Positions 10,850-20,120 of a stretch of 64,000 bases of DNA are shown here, piece by piece; position 1 is the stretch's first letter, and each line of letters begins with the position of its first letter. This DNA comes from Verrucomicrobiaceae bacterium (lineage in GTDB: Bacteria; Verrucomicrobiota; Verrucomicrobiia; Verrucomicrobiales; Verrucomicrobiaceae): assembly GCA_015075365.1 (NCBI GenBank), contig JABTUN010000001.1:434001-498000 (forward strand), in the 5' to 3' direction. The notes under the pieces were generated by a model, which was not told the origin of the DNA, searched no databases, and saw only the letters and a list, made by a program, of their open reading frames with translations. A program made the translations under genes and the position numbers.

Positions 10850-12342
10850 CTCAGCTCTTTGCCCTTCGTCTCAGGGCAGAACCACACCAGGACGATGCCT
10901 AGCACATAGATGGAGCAGAGCACGCTGCCAGCCTTGGCAAAGGAACCGTCGAACACGGTCATGAGGTTCGCGGTTTGCAGCGCGCCAATGGCGGCAAGCA
11001 CGCGGCCGAAATTGAAGCAGAAGCCCTGCCCGGTGGCGCGCACCTGCGTGGGGAAAAGCTCCGGGAAGTAAAGCGGGAAGAAGCCGTAAAACGACGCGCT
11101 GATGCCGCCGATGAGGAAGCCGGTAAACAGGAACCAGTTCGTGTAGCTGCTGTTGGTCTGGTAGAACAGCAGCGCGGCGGCGATGGTGGCCACGCAAAGG
11201 ATCGTGTAGGCGATGCGGCGGCCCAGTTTGTCGCCCAGCAGGGCCGCCACCATGGTGAAGATGATCGCTCCGGTGGCAGTCCAGATTTGCGCCCAGTCCT
11301 TGGCATGCAGCGCGGGATTGCCCGCGAGCTCCTCCGCCCATTTTGGAGCCCACTGCACCGCTCCCCACGTGCCCATCAGGGCCACGCCTGCCAGTCCCGC
11401 TCCCAGCAGCATGCGTTTGATGATGAAGGGGCGCGTCACGCCTGGGTCCTGCGATGCCGCGCGTCCCAAATACTGCCAGACAGGGAACAGGTAACCGAGC
11501 AATGTCACCACCAGTCCCATGATCGTGGCTGCGATGGCCACCGGCGTGGCGACGGTCACGGACTTCGGCGCCCACACCCACACGATGCCCAGCGCGGACG
11601 CGCAGCCGATCAGCACACCAAACAAATCCTTCGTGGCCCAGTGGTCGGTGTTGCCCTTCGCCTTCTCCTCCTCCCATTTCTTCGACTCGCCCACGAAAAT
11701 CTGGATGAAGAAGACAAGGAAGGCCGGCACCGCGCCGCTCATCATCAGGATGCGCCAGCCGTTGTTCGACAGCAGCGTCGTGACTGTCTCCTGGCCGAGC
11801 CCGACGCCCAGAAGCGCGTCATTCACCGTGCCCAGCACGCTGCCCAGCCCCAGGCTGAGGAATCCGCCCAGCAGATAGCCCACATTCGCCGCCGCGCCGA
11901 TCAATCCAGCCACCAGCATGCGGGATTTGCCCGGCCACACCTCGTTCACCAGCGCCACGCCCAGCGACCACTCCCCGCCCATGCCAAGCGAGGCGATGAA
12001 ACGATACGCGGCGATCTCCTCCGCGTGCTTTGCGATCCCGCACAGGCCGGTGAAGATCGCATAGGTGAAAATCGACAGCGACATGGCCTTCACGCGCCCG
12101 ATACGGTCGCCCAGCCAGCCAAACACCACCCCGCCGGTGGCGGCGCCGACAAGGAACATGGCCATGATGACTCCGAACCAGTTGTTCAGCGAGGCCGCGG
12201 CCTCGCCGGCCAGCAGTTCCTTCAAAGCATCACGTCCCGTCAGCGGAAAGAGGCCCATTTCAAATCCGTCAAACATCCAGCCCAAAAAGGCGGCGACTAG
12301 GGCGGCGGTGCGGGCGGAGGAGGTGGTGGTGGTGCTGGACAT
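10846..12342 (-). CDS. MFS transporter (sugar/metabolite:H+ symporter type)
   Basis: 498 residues with about 12 hydrophobic segments. MFS signatures are FGWLGDRIGRVKAM after TM2, the ASLGMGGEWSLGVALVNEVWP segment of TM4-5 (typical of the sugar/aromatic-acid and metabolite:H+ symporter families) and LGDKLGRRIAY after TM8. It ends in PETKGKELS, also a sugar-porter-like ending. The ORF is open to 12849, but the ATG at 12342 (MSSTTTTSS) is directly before the first membrane segment. Substrate is unknown; the sialidase-like gene is divergent 84 bp away and might be co-regulated. Confidence 0.88.
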   Translation of the reverse strand: MSSTTTTSSARTAALVAAFLGWMFDGFEMGLFPLTGRDALKELLAGEAAASLNNWFGVIMAMFLVGAATGGVVFGWLGDRIGRVKAMSLSIFTYAIFTGLCGIAKHAEEIAAYRFIASLGMGGEWSLGVALVNEVWPGKSRMLVAGLIGAAANVGYLLGGFLSLGLGSVLGTVNDALLGVGLGQETVTTLLSNNGWRILMMSGAVPAFLVFFIQIFVGESKKWEEEKAKGNTDHWATKDLFGVLIGCASALGIVWVWAPKSVTVATPVAIAATIMGLVVTLLGYLFPVWQYLGRAASQDPGVTRPFIIKRMLLGAGLAGVALMGTWGAVQWAPKWAEELAGNPALHAKDWAQIWTATGAIIFTMVAALLGDKLGRRIAYTILCVATIAAALLFYQTNSSYTNWFLFTGFLIGGISASFYGFFPLYFPELFPTQVRATGQGFCFNFGRVLAAIGALQTANLMTVFDGSFAKAGSVLCSIYVLGIVLVWFCPETKGKELS

Positions 12343-12426
12343 GAGGAATGGCGAGGATGGCACCAAACGTCCGCAACGGGAAGCATTTTCCATCAGATGC
12401 CCGCCTTCATCGCGTATCCAGCCTGA

Positions 12427-13602
12427 ATGAAACGCCTCCTGCTCTGCCTTGCCCTCTGCTCCCCTTCCCTTCCATCCGCCGCGGAGCCACCTGACTATGT
12501 GGTGCGCCTTGAAACGGTGATGAAGCATGATGATGGAAAATTTCTCTGGTTTCACCCACGTGCCGCGCCGGTGCCAGGTGGTGTGGTGATGACGATTCAG
12601 AAACACCTCAAGGTCTCCGACTACTACTCCGGGCTGCATTTCATGCGGCGCGACGGTGTGGACGGCGCGTGGAGCGGCCCGGTGCTGCCGCCGGAGATCG
12701 ACTGGCAGCCGCAGCCGGATGGCGTGACGCTCAGCGTCGCCGATGTGACGCCGGGCTGGCATGAGAAGACCGGCAGACTGCTCGCGATCGGCTGCCGCGT
12801 GCGCTACAGCCCGAAGGGCAAGCAGCTCGATGACGTGAAGCGCGCACACCAGACCGTGTATGCCGTCTTTGACCCGAAGACCTCGAAATGGACGCCGTGG
12901 CAGGTTTTGGAGCTGCCGGAGAGCGAGGACTTCAATTTTGCCCGCAACGCCTGCGCCCAGTGGATCGTGAAAAACGACGGAAAACTGCTCGTGCCGCTGT
13001 ACATCGGCAAAAGCTCCAAAGACCGCTTCAGCACCACGGTGGCCGAATGCCGCTTCGATGGCGAAAAGCTCGTCTATGAGCGAAACGGCGAGGTGTTGCG
13101 CCTCGACGTGGCACGCGGGCTTTATGAGCCGTCATTGATTGCGTTTGGCGGCCGCTACTACCTCACGCTGCGCAATGACGAGCGTGGTTACGTCAGCGTG
13201 AGCGATGACGGACTGCATTTTGCCGGGCCAAAGCCCTGGAACTTCGACGATGGCGCGGAACTCGGCAGCTACAACACGCAGCAGCACTGGCTGGCGCATC
13301 GCGACAGCCTCTTCCTCGTCTATACCCGCCGTGGAGCAAACAACGACCACATCGTCCGGCACCGTGCGCCGCTCTTCATGGCGCGTGTCGATCCCGAGAA
13401 GCTCCAGATCATCCGCGCGAGCGAAAAAGTCGTGGTGCCCGAGCGCGGCGCGGAGTTGGGCAACTTCGGCTGCGCCCGCATCAACGAGAACGAGTCCTGG
13501 GTGACCGTGTGCGAAGGCATGTTCATGAAAGACTCCAAAGCCCGCGGTTCTGAGGGCGCGACGTTTGTGGCGCGGATTCTCTGGTCGAAGCCGGATCGCT
13601 GA
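12427..13602 (+). CDS. Exported sialidase-superfamily (BNR-type) beta-propeller protein
   Basis: 391 residues with a signal peptide (MKRLLLCLALCSPSLPSAA). The body looks like a six-bladed sialidase-like propeller: repeated strand patterns, KLLVPLYIG, YEPSLIAFGGRYYLTLRND and SVSDDGLHFAGP, the last close to an Asp-box. Such verrucomicrobial proteins are usually annotated exo-alpha-sialidase, but the arginine triad and Tyr/Glu pair cannot be assigned confidently here. The substrate is therefore open; another glycan, or simple binding, is possible. The stop is directly adjacent to the stop of the convergent hydrolase gene. Confidence 0.65.
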   Translation: MKRLLLCLALCSPSLPSAAEPPDYVVRLETVMKHDDGKFLWFHPRAAPVPGGVVMTIQKHLKVSDYYSGLHFMRRDGVDGAWSGPVLPPEIDWQPQPDGVTLSVADVTPGWHEKTGRLLAIGCRVRYSPKGKQLDDVKRAHQTVYAVFDPKTSKWTPWQVLELPESEDFNFARNACAQWIVKNDGKLLVPLYIGKSSKDRFSTTVAECRFDGEKLVYERNGEVLRLDVARGLYEPSLIAFGGRYYLTLRNDERGYVSVSDDGLHFAGPKPWNFDDGAELGSYNTQQHWLAHRDSLFLVYTRRGANNDHIVRHRAPLFMARVDPEKLQIIRASEKVVVPERGAELGNFGCARINENESWVTVCEGMFMKDSKARGSEGATFVARILWSKPDR

Positions 13603-15489
13603 TCATTTCGTCTGCGCGGCCAGCGCCTTGAGCTGCGACACATTGAAATGCTCCAGCAGGCCGAAGCAGAACAGTTCCGGCTTGTCCTGCACGGTCCAGT
13701 TGTTCAGCAGGATGCCATGGAGGTCCTCGATATGCTGCATGGGATGGAGTTCGCCGGATGATTCCGGCTCCAAGGCTTTGGCGACAAGCGCCACGAGGCT
13801 GCTGCGCGGCCCGATGGAGTGAACGTCCGGCCTGGACTTGAACTCCGTGGCGGCCCAGCGCGCCACCGCATTCACCTCTGCGGCCTCAATGCCGAGCGCG
13901 CGCTGACCCACGGTCGCGGCGAGCAAGGCGTGGAGATAGCTGCGGCCGCCCATGCCGGACTCGCCGATGTAGGTGGGATCGAATGCGAGGATGCGATGCC
14001 CTTTCGTGAGCAGTTCCTCGATTTCCTTCGCCGCGGATTTGCGTCCACCATCGGCAAAGAGGATCACGGTCGTTTTGGCGTCGCCACGCGTGAGTTCGGT
14101 GAGCGGCACGGTCCAGTCGCCCCCCATGCGAAGCCGCCAAAACACCGCCCGGGTGCCGCCACGAGCCTCCTCATCCACTTTTTCGGCAGCGGCCGTGTAT
14201 TTCGGGCTGCTCACAAGTTCGCGCAGTTTTTCGCGTGTCGGCTGCGCGGAGTCGCGCGGCAGGTTTTTCGCCGCAGCGAGCGCGAGCTGATGAAAATCGA
14301 GATTGTTGGCCGGAAGTGGCACATCGAGCTGCTCCTTGGTTTTCACCTCGGCATCGCAGGGAATCTCCTTGGCGCTGAAACTCGCGTCGCCAGGGTAAAA
14401 GATGTCGCCCACCATGCGGTAGAGCGCCTGGCGGTTGTCGATCTCGAAATTATGCGTGCCTGGATCGGTGTTGATGTGGGAACGCAAGCGCTCCGGCTGG
14501 CCGTGAAGCTTGAAAACGGGTTCTGCGGCGTCCAGCAGGGGCGGCAGCGCGTGATCCGCGGCGAAACAGCAGTTGTCCTTGGCGTTGTAGGTGAGCAGCA
14601 CGGCGCGCCCGGCCAGCATGGCGGTGTAATGCGTGTAATCGGCCACGGTGGCGAGATCGTTCGGCGTCTGCTCGGAATCGCCGAGGTCGCTGCCATTCTC
14701 GGCACGGGTTGTGAACGACGAGTAACCCGCCACCGGGTTCGCGAGCGTGACACGCGTGTCGAGCGCGCTGATCGTGATGGTCTGCCATCCGCCTCCGCTG
14801 AGACCGCTCACGGCCACGCGTGCCGTATCGGCATTGGGCAACGCGAGCAGAATGTCCAGCCCTCGTGACATGGAGAGGTAAAACGGCGCGAGACCGCTGA
14901 TGCCGCAAAGATCCAGCTGGTTCATGCGCGAATGCGCAAAGCCGTCGGTGCGGAGCTGGCCCATGCCGAGCCACTCGACGTTGAGACTCGCGATGCCACG
15001 TTTGGCGAGGTTGATGCAGCGGACCTGTTTATATGGCGCGGCCTTGCCGACAGCATCGTGGCCGTTCACGGCAAGATGGACGGGCATTTTCGCACCCGCT
15101 TTGTCCGGCTGGTAAAGCAGCGCGGGAATCCACAATCCCGGCAGCGCCTCGTAGCGCAGTTTCTTGATCGAGTAGCCCGCGCCTCCTTCGATCGTGTCCA
15201 TCCACTCGACTTTTGTCTTCGCATCGCGCCACTGCTTCGCCAGCATGCCGCGAAAAACGACCTTATCGAGGACCTCGCGCCGCGTTTGGTCCGCAAACGC
15301 CTTCCACTCGTCGAGCGTGGTCACTTGAGGCAGGCGCGGCACCTTGGGATCGCAAAAAGCGCGTGATTCGCGCTCCGGCTGGCCTTTGGCGAGGATGGGA
15401 TGCACCAGCAGCGTTTCGAGATCGGAAGTGGGCGGCGTTTGCGCCAGCAACGGCAGGCTGAGCGCGAGGAAAAGGATGGCTGGCTTCAT
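13603..15489 (-). CDS. Exported alpha/beta hydrolase (acetyl-xylan-esterase/dienelactone-hydrolase-like)
   Basis: 628 residues, signal peptide at 1-16 (LALSLPLLAQ). The nucleophile elbow is VSGLSGGGWQT, preceded by a conserved entry motif (MPVHLAVNGHDAVGKA) in place of the usual HGG oxyanion segment. A candidate catalytic His lies in DPGTHNFEIDN. A second half (after about residue 400) appears to be a divergent, possibly inactive, repeat of the fold (TVILFADGGRKSAAKEIEE, ILAFDPTYIGESG). Proteins of this type are carbohydrate esterases in several polysaccharide loci. A role in deacylating a glycan is an inference. It is divergent from the PIG-L gene. Confidence 0.7.
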   Translation of the reverse strand: MKPAILFLALSLPLLAQTPPTSDLETLLVHPILAKGQPERESRAFCDPKVPRLPQVTTLDEWKAFADQTRREVLDKVVFRGMLAKQWRDAKTKVEWMDTIEGGAGYSIKKLRYEALPGLWIPALLYQPDKAGAKMPVHLAVNGHDAVGKAAPYKQVRCINLAKRGIASLNVEWLGMGQLRTDGFAHSRMNQLDLCGISGLAPFYLSMSRGLDILLALPNADTARVAVSGLSGGGWQTITISALDTRVTLANPVAGYSSFTTRAENGSDLGDSEQTPNDLATVADYTHYTAMLAGRAVLLTYNAKDNCCFAADHALPPLLDAAEPVFKLHGQPERLRSHINTDPGTHNFEIDNRQALYRMVGDIFYPGDASFSAKEIPCDAEVKTKEQLDVPLPANNLDFHQLALAAAKNLPRDSAQPTREKLRELVSSPKYTAAAEKVDEEARGGTRAVFWRLRMGGDWTVPLTELTRGDAKTTVILFADGGRKSAAKEIEELLTKGHRILAFDPTYIGESGMGGRSYLHALLAATVGQRALGIEAAEVNAVARWAATEFKSRPDVHSIGPRSSLVALVAKALEPESSGELHPMQHIEDLHGILLNNWTVQDKPELFCFGLLEHFNVSQLKALAAQTK

Positions 15490-15550
15490 CCCTCACCACT
15501 ACGCGGCAAGGCGCGGGCTTTGATCGCGAGAGGGGCTGTTAGCGGCGCGT

Positions 15551-16381
15551 ATGAACGCCATGCCGCGGTGGCTGCCATGTCTGGTTCTGAGCGCCTCGCT
15601 TGTCTTCGCTGGGACAGGCGATGTGCTCGTCATCGCGCCGCATCCGGATGACGAGGTGATCGGCTGCGCAGGTGTCATCAAGTGCGCGCTGGAGGCGAAA
15701 AAGCGTGTAACGGTCGTCATTCTGACAAATGGCGACGGTCATGTGGCGCTGACGGCCGCCGTGGCGAAGAAGGAGCGCGGACAGCTCACGCCGGAGGATT
15801 TCATGAAGGCAGGCGCGCTGCGGCAAAGCCATTCTGTGAACGCGATGCGGCGGCTTGGCGTGCCTCGCGAGGATTTGATCTTCCTCGGCTATCCGGACGG
15901 TGGGTTGGAGAAGATGTGGCGGATGGACGGCGGCAAGGCTTTCCGGCAGATGCTGACGCAGAAACGCGAGACATATGGTGTGACGGAGCGGGACTACCAC
16001 GCGCTTACACACGGCAAGCCCGCGCCGTACATGAAGACCAGCGTCCTGGCCGATCTGGCCGGCATCATCCGCTCTCGGAAGCCGCGGGAGGTATATGTGA
16101 CCCACGAATCAGACACGCACGGCGATCATCGCGCCGCGTTCTGGTATGCACGCGAGGCATTGCAGATGACGAAGTTTGAGGGGCGCCTCCTGTCCTTCGT
16201 CGTGCATGGCTCTCCCTTGCCACGGGAGCCGGATCTGCGCCTGAAGCTCACTCCTCCGGCCTACGAGATGAAAATGGCAGCTCTCATCGACCACACGAAG
16301 GGCACATCTCCCGTGCATGACCGCCTTTTGGACGAGTATCTGAAGCCAGAGGAACACTTTTGGCAGATTCCCATTCCATGA
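15551..16381 (+). CDS. Secreted PIG-L (LmbE-like) deacetylase
   Basis: 276 residues with a leader (SLVFAGTG) and the zinc-binding motif APHPDDEVIGC at about residues 29-39, the hallmark of the PIG-L/LmbE/MshB N-acetylglucosaminyl deacetylase family. The second metal and catalytic site is in THESDTHGDHRAAF (His, Asp, His). Family members remove N-acetyl groups from GlcNAc conjugates using Zn. Its stop overlaps the next gene (ATGA), so it is translationally coupled to a secreted esterase. Together these suggest removal of acyl groups from sugars outside the cytoplasm. Confidence 0.88.
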   Translation: MNAMPRWLPCLVLSASLVFAGTGDVLVIAPHPDDEVIGCAGVIKCALEAKKRVTVVILTNGDGHVALTAAVAKKERGQLTPEDFMKAGALRQSHSVNAMRRLGVPREDLIFLGYPDGGLEKMWRMDGGKAFRQMLTQKRETYGVTERDYHALTHGKPAPYMKTSVLADLAGIIRSRKPREVYVTHESDTHGDHRAAFWYAREALQMTKFEGRLLSFVVHGSPLPREPDLRLKLTPPAYEMKMAALIDHTKGTSPVHDRLLDEYLKPEEHFWQIPIP

Positions 16382-17208
16382 AACACCTCGTCTTGCTTCT
16401 CATCACCACCACAACCATCGCCGCGGACGCAGTCCGCACCGAGCACGATGTCGATTACCTCGGCGGCGGGCGGAAGGAAAAGGCGGACCTCTATCTGCCG
16501 GCGAATCCGCAGCCGGGGCAAACATTTCCCGCGGTGGTGATCATCCACGGCGGCGGCTGGTCCGGCGGTGAGAAGCGGGCGGCTCGCGAGATCAACATCG
16601 GCACCACGCTGGCGCTGAATGGTTATGTCGGCATGAGCATCGACTACGTTTTGGCGAACAGCGAGCATCCCGGCCCGACCTGGCCGCAGAACCTGCACGA
16701 CTGCAAAACGGCCGTGCGCTGGCTGCGGGCGAATGCCGAGCGTTTGCAGGTCGATCCCGCGCACATCGGCGTGATCGGCGGCAGCGCGGGTGGCCATCTC
16801 GCTGCGATGGTCGGGCTTTGCGGCGGCGAGCTCGATCCTCCCGGCGAGGGTGACACGCGCGTGCAGTGCGCCGTTGATCTGTATGGCCCGGTGCTGTGGT
16901 TTGAGCAGCGAGACCTCGCGATGTTCCGCAAAGCGCGCGTGGAGGCTCCTGATCTCTACAAGCAGGCTGATCCACGTTCGCACATCGACAAACAAGACCC
17001 GCCGCTGCTCATCCTGCACGGCACTGCCGACAAAACCGTGCCCGTGGCCGACTCCGAAGCCCTTGCCACAGCCATGAAAGCCATCGGAGCCAACCATCAG
17101 CTCGAAATCATCCCCGACGCCCCGCACAGCTTCCATCTGCAACCCAAGCAGCGCGATCTCCGGCCTCTGGTGCTCGGTTTCTTCGACAAACACCTGAAAG
17201 GAAAGTGA
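16378..17208 (+). CDS. Secreted alpha/beta hydrolase, BD-FAE/lipase-like esterase
   Basis: 276 residues with signal MKHLVLLLITTTTIAADA. It has the oxyanion motif VVIIHGGGWSGGEKR, nucleophile GVIGGSAGGHLAAM (Ser nucleophile), candidate Asp in LLILHGTADKTVPV and His in PDAPHSFHLQ, so a complete catalytic triad of the HSL/BD-FAE (bifunctional feruloyl and acetyl-xylan esterase) group. The ATG at 16378 overlaps the stop of the PIG-L gene; the longer reading from 16360 would destroy the signal peptide. Likely removes acetyl or feruloyl esters from polysaccharides. Confidence 0.85.
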   Translation: MKHLVLLLITTTTIAADAVRTEHDVDYLGGGRKEKADLYLPANPQPGQTFPAVVIIHGGGWSGGEKRAAREINIGTTLALNGYVGMSIDYVLANSEHPGPTWPQNLHDCKTAVRWLRANAERLQVDPAHIGVIGGSAGGHLAAMVGLCGGELDPPGEGDTRVQCAVDLYGPVLWFEQRDLAMFRKARVEAPDLYKQADPRSHIDKQDPPLLILHGTADKTVPVADSEALATAMKAIGANHQLEIIPDAPHSFHLQPKQRDLRPLVLGFFDKHLKGK

Positions 17209-17223
17209 AGAAGCCAGGATGCC

Positions 17224-18651
17224 TCATTGGAGACTCCCGAGCAGTTCCAGGATCCTCGCGGTGATCTTCAACGAGGCCTCGCGTTCGACGCGATTAGTCC
17301 CGAGCCAGGTTTCGTAGCCGCCGAGATCGTGCTGCGGTGGTGTGGGCAGGTAACCGTTGCTGCCGTTGGCGAGTTCGATGGTGAAGGTGTCACGAAAAGG
17401 GCTCTTGGCTTTGATCTCCAAACCGATCTCCGTGAAGACCTCGAAAGGGATCGCGGCGATGCCGAGGTCGCCGATGCGAAAGCCCTGCATCACGCAGCTC
17501 ACGGTGTCCGGTTTGGCATCACGGGCGGCCAGCGTGCGCTCGGCGTAGGGCTGCTCCAGGCGATGCACCTCGGCGGCATCCTTCGGTTTGGCGAGCACGC
17601 CTTGGGCCCAGGCGATCATTTCCGGCGTGGGGCGACGCACGGCGAGTTCCAAATCAGCAACGGCGGCCTTCAGCGGCACCCAGTCCGCATGTTTCAGCGT
17701 CTCACGCACACGCAGCACCTCGGCGGCGAGGTCACCGGCCACGATCTTGATCTTTTCATACGGCTCGCGCTTCACAGCGGGTGTTTTGCCACTGTAGTCG
17801 TTGTTGTTCACGTCGCCGCACGGGCCGTTCGCGAGAAGTCCGACCACCGGCGGATGCTCGGGGCCTGAAGCGAGCTTCATTTCGATGATGCGGCAAAACT
17901 CGCCGAAGTAATCCGCGGACAAATGCTCGCGCGGCACGCCACCGACGTAGTGCAGCCAGTAGTTCGCCATCAACGCGATCTGACGCCCATCCGCCGCCTG
18001 CACGGAGAGGCAGAAGACCTCGGGATTCGTCGGGCCGGCTGGTCCGGCGAGCTTGAGGCGCACCGTGCCGCCGGGATTCATCACCGCGCGGTCGAGCCCG
18101 CCAAAGGGATTCGGGTTTGTCATGCCCTCCTTGAGCTTCCATCGGCGGTTGAAGACATGCTGCGGCACTTTTCCCGCTCCCCAAGCGATCTTCGCGGGCT
18201 CCAGGTTGTGGACGGCGCGGAGCACGCCATCCACCACGCGTGAGATGATGAGGCGGCGGTAGTCGAGCGAAGGATCTTTGTTTGTCAGCGCGGACACGCT
18301 GGAGTGCGTGTGCGTGCCGGAGAACATCATGTTGGAGCGCGGGATGCCCGTCGCGGCCTCGATCTTTTGCTTCGCCTCGTCCCACACGTCGCGTCCGAGC
18401 GAGATCGTGTCCGCCACGACGAAGGCGAGCTTCGTTTCACCATCATCGAGCACCAGGCAGCGTGCATGCAGCTCATCATGCACATGCGCCGCGATGGGCC
18501 TTGGCGCGAAGTTTCCCACGATCTCCATGCCTAGCGGCGGCGTGATGTTGCTCGTCGCCGCGCCCGCTTTGAACACTCGCGCCGGTTTCTCTTGAGCCGG
18601 GGCACTGAAAAGGGCCGTGAAGATGATGGAGGCAAGGAAGAAGTGTTTCAT
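17224..18651 (-). CDS. Neutral/alkaline ceramidase-like secreted protein
   Basis: 475 residues, signal peptide (1-20). It has the N-terminal motif VFKAGAATSNITPPLG and FSGTHTHSSVSAL with His114/His116, then YWLHYVGGV with His234, which match zinc-ligand regions of neutral ceramidase. The position of the nucleophilic Ser in bacterial ceramidase (GDVSPN) is here GDVNNN (279-284), so Ser is replaced by Asn. Hydrolysis of ceramide by the known mechanism is therefore unlikely; the real substrate is unknown. Start set at 18651 because upstream in-frame codons precede the leader. It is divergent from the sulfatase gene (92 bp). A paralogue lies at 38431-39864. Confidence 0.8.
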   Translation of the reverse strand: MKHFFLASIIFTALFSAPAQEKPARVFKAGAATSNITPPLGMEIVGNFAPRPIAAHVHDELHARCLVLDDGETKLAFVVADTISLGRDVWDEAKQKIEAATGIPRSNMMFSGTHTHSSVSALTNKDPSLDYRRLIISRVVDGVLRAVHNLEPAKIAWGAGKVPQHVFNRRWKLKEGMTNPNPFGGLDRAVMNPGGTVRLKLAGPAGPTNPEVFCLSVQAADGRQIALMANYWLHYVGGVPREHLSADYFGEFCRIIEMKLASGPEHPPVVGLLANGPCGDVNNNDYSGKTPAVKREPYEKIKIVAGDLAAEVLRVRETLKHADWVPLKAAVADLELAVRRPTPEMIAWAQGVLAKPKDAAEVHRLEQPYAERTLAARDAKPDTVSCVMQGFRIGDLGIAAIPFEVFTEIGLEIKAKSPFRDTFTIELANGSNGYLPTPPQHDLGGYETWLGTNRVEREASLKITARILELLGSLQ

Positions 18652-18743
18652 GCGATGAAGTCCATACGCAGTCTCACGGCTCATTTGCGACCTCAAGATG
18701 CAAAAAGGCTCCCTCAGTCCGTATGCCATGACTTCCACCCGGC

Positions 18744-20120
18744 ATGAAAAGCGTCTTTCCCATAGTCTTCGCGGCTGTTGCAATCTTTTGCGCTCAACTG
18801 CATGCCGCGCCGAACATCCTCTTCATCTATGCCGACAACCTCGGCCACGGCGATCTCGGCTGCTATGGCAACAAGGAGGTGAAGACACCGCATCTCGACC
18901 GGCTCGCGGCTGAGGGCGTGCGCTGCACGGATTTCTATGTGGTGGCCTCCACCTGCACGGTTTCACGCGGCGCGGTACTCACGGGGCGTCATCCGCTGCG
19001 AAACGGATTGCTGCACCAGCTCGTGGTCGAGGAAAACTGGCACGGCATCGGCCTGCCGCATCGCGAGCGCATCATGCCGCAGTATTTGAAGGACGCGGGC
19101 TACGCCACGGCCTGCTTTGGCAAATGGAACATCGGCTTCGCACCCGGCAGCCGGCCCACGGAACGCGGCTTTGATGAGTTTCTCGGCTGCCGCAGCGGAA
19201 ACATCAACTACTTCACCCACACCTATCACGGCGAATACGACTTGTTTCGTGGCACGGAGCCGCATCACATGGAAGGCTACAGCGGCGATATTTTTGCCGA
19301 AGCGGCAGCGGAGTTCATTTCTCGTCAAAGTGCCGCCAAACGGCCTTTTTTCGTCTATCTGCCCTTCAACGCGCCACACTACGTCAGCAGCATCAACATG
19401 CCGAAAGGCGAAAAACCGCAGTGGCAGGCCCCCGATCGCGCTTTTGCTGCCTACGGCTGGAATCCGGCTGAAACCGACGAAAAGCGCCGCTACCTCGCCG
19501 TCATCACCGCTCTGGATGACAATGTCGGTCGGGTGCTCGCCGCGCTCGATGCCACCGGGCAGCGTGAGAACACCCTCGTGGCCTTCATCTCCGACATGGG
19601 CCCCATTTTGCGCCCCACGCACGGCCTCGGCGTCGCCAGCGCGGGCATCTATCGCGATGGCGCTCCGTCTTTGTATGAAGGCGGCATCCGCGTGCCCGCC
19701 CTCTTCCGCTGGCCCGGCAAGATCCCTGCCGGCAGCGTGTCGAAGGCCATGCTGAGCCACCTCGATCTCCTGCCCGCCTTTGTGACTGCCGCCGGAGCCG
19801 CCGTGCCCAAAGCTCGCATCCTCGATGGCCGCGATTGTTTGCCTGCCCTCACCAAGAATGCCACCACTCCTCACGAACGCCTTTTCTTCCATCTGCGCGA
19901 TGCCATTGCCGTCCGTGATGGCTCGCTGAAACTCATTCGCACGAAAGCGAAAGCCGAGTGGGAACTCTACGACCTCGCTACCGATCCCTCCGAGAAGCAC
20001 AATCTCACGGCCGAACGTCCGCAAGATGTGCAACGCCTGGCAGATGCGATCACACAATGGCAGATCGACCTGAAAAACGACGCCAGTGAGCCGGTGAGAT
20101 ACCGAGCGAGCAAGAAATGA
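18744..20120 (+). CDS. Sulfatase-family protein with substituted active-site residues
   Basis: 458 residues, signal peptide (1-22). It aligns by eye along the whole length with arylsulfatases: NILFIYADNLGHGDLGCYG, KTPHLDRLAAEGVR, TGRHP, GKWNIG, RGFDEFLG, NAPHYV (His212), EGGIRVPALFRWPG and the C-terminal ELYDLATDPSEKHNL. However, the second metal Asp is Asn32, the formylglycine motif C-x-P-x-R is CTVSR (71-75), the GKWHLG histidine is Asn129, and SDNG is SDMG (284-287). Cys71, Arg75, Lys127 and Asp31 remain. It may be inactive, use another substrate, or act as a binding protein. First gene of the long plus-strand directon; it overlaps the next gene by 4 bp. Confidence 0.85.
   Translation: MKSVFPIVFAAVAIFCAQLHAAPNILFIYADNLGHGDLGCYGNKEVKTPHLDRLAAEGVRCTDFYVVASTCTVSRGAVLTGRHPLRNGLLHQLVVEENWHGIGLPHRERIMPQYLKDAGYATACFGKWNIGFAPGSRPTERGFDEFLGCRSGNINYFTHTYHGEYDLFRGTEPHHMEGYSGDIFAEAAAEFISRQSAAKRPFFVYLPFNAPHYVSSINMPKGEKPQWQAPDRAFAAYGWNPAETDEKRRYLAVITALDDNVGRVLAALDATGQRENTLVAFISDMGPILRPTHGLGVASAGIYRDGAPSLYEGGIRVPALFRWPGKIPAGSVSKAMLSHLDLLPAFVTAAGAAVPKARILDGRDCLPALTKNATTPHERLFFHLRDAIAVRDGSLKLIRTKAKAEWELYDLATDPSEKHNLTAERPQDVQRLADAITQWQIDLKNDASEPVRYRASKK

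Noticed and set aside
10846..12849. Longer start for the MFS transporter (667 residues)
   Set aside because: The extra N-terminus reads antisense through the sialidase-like gene; the ATG at 12342 directly precedes the first membrane helix.
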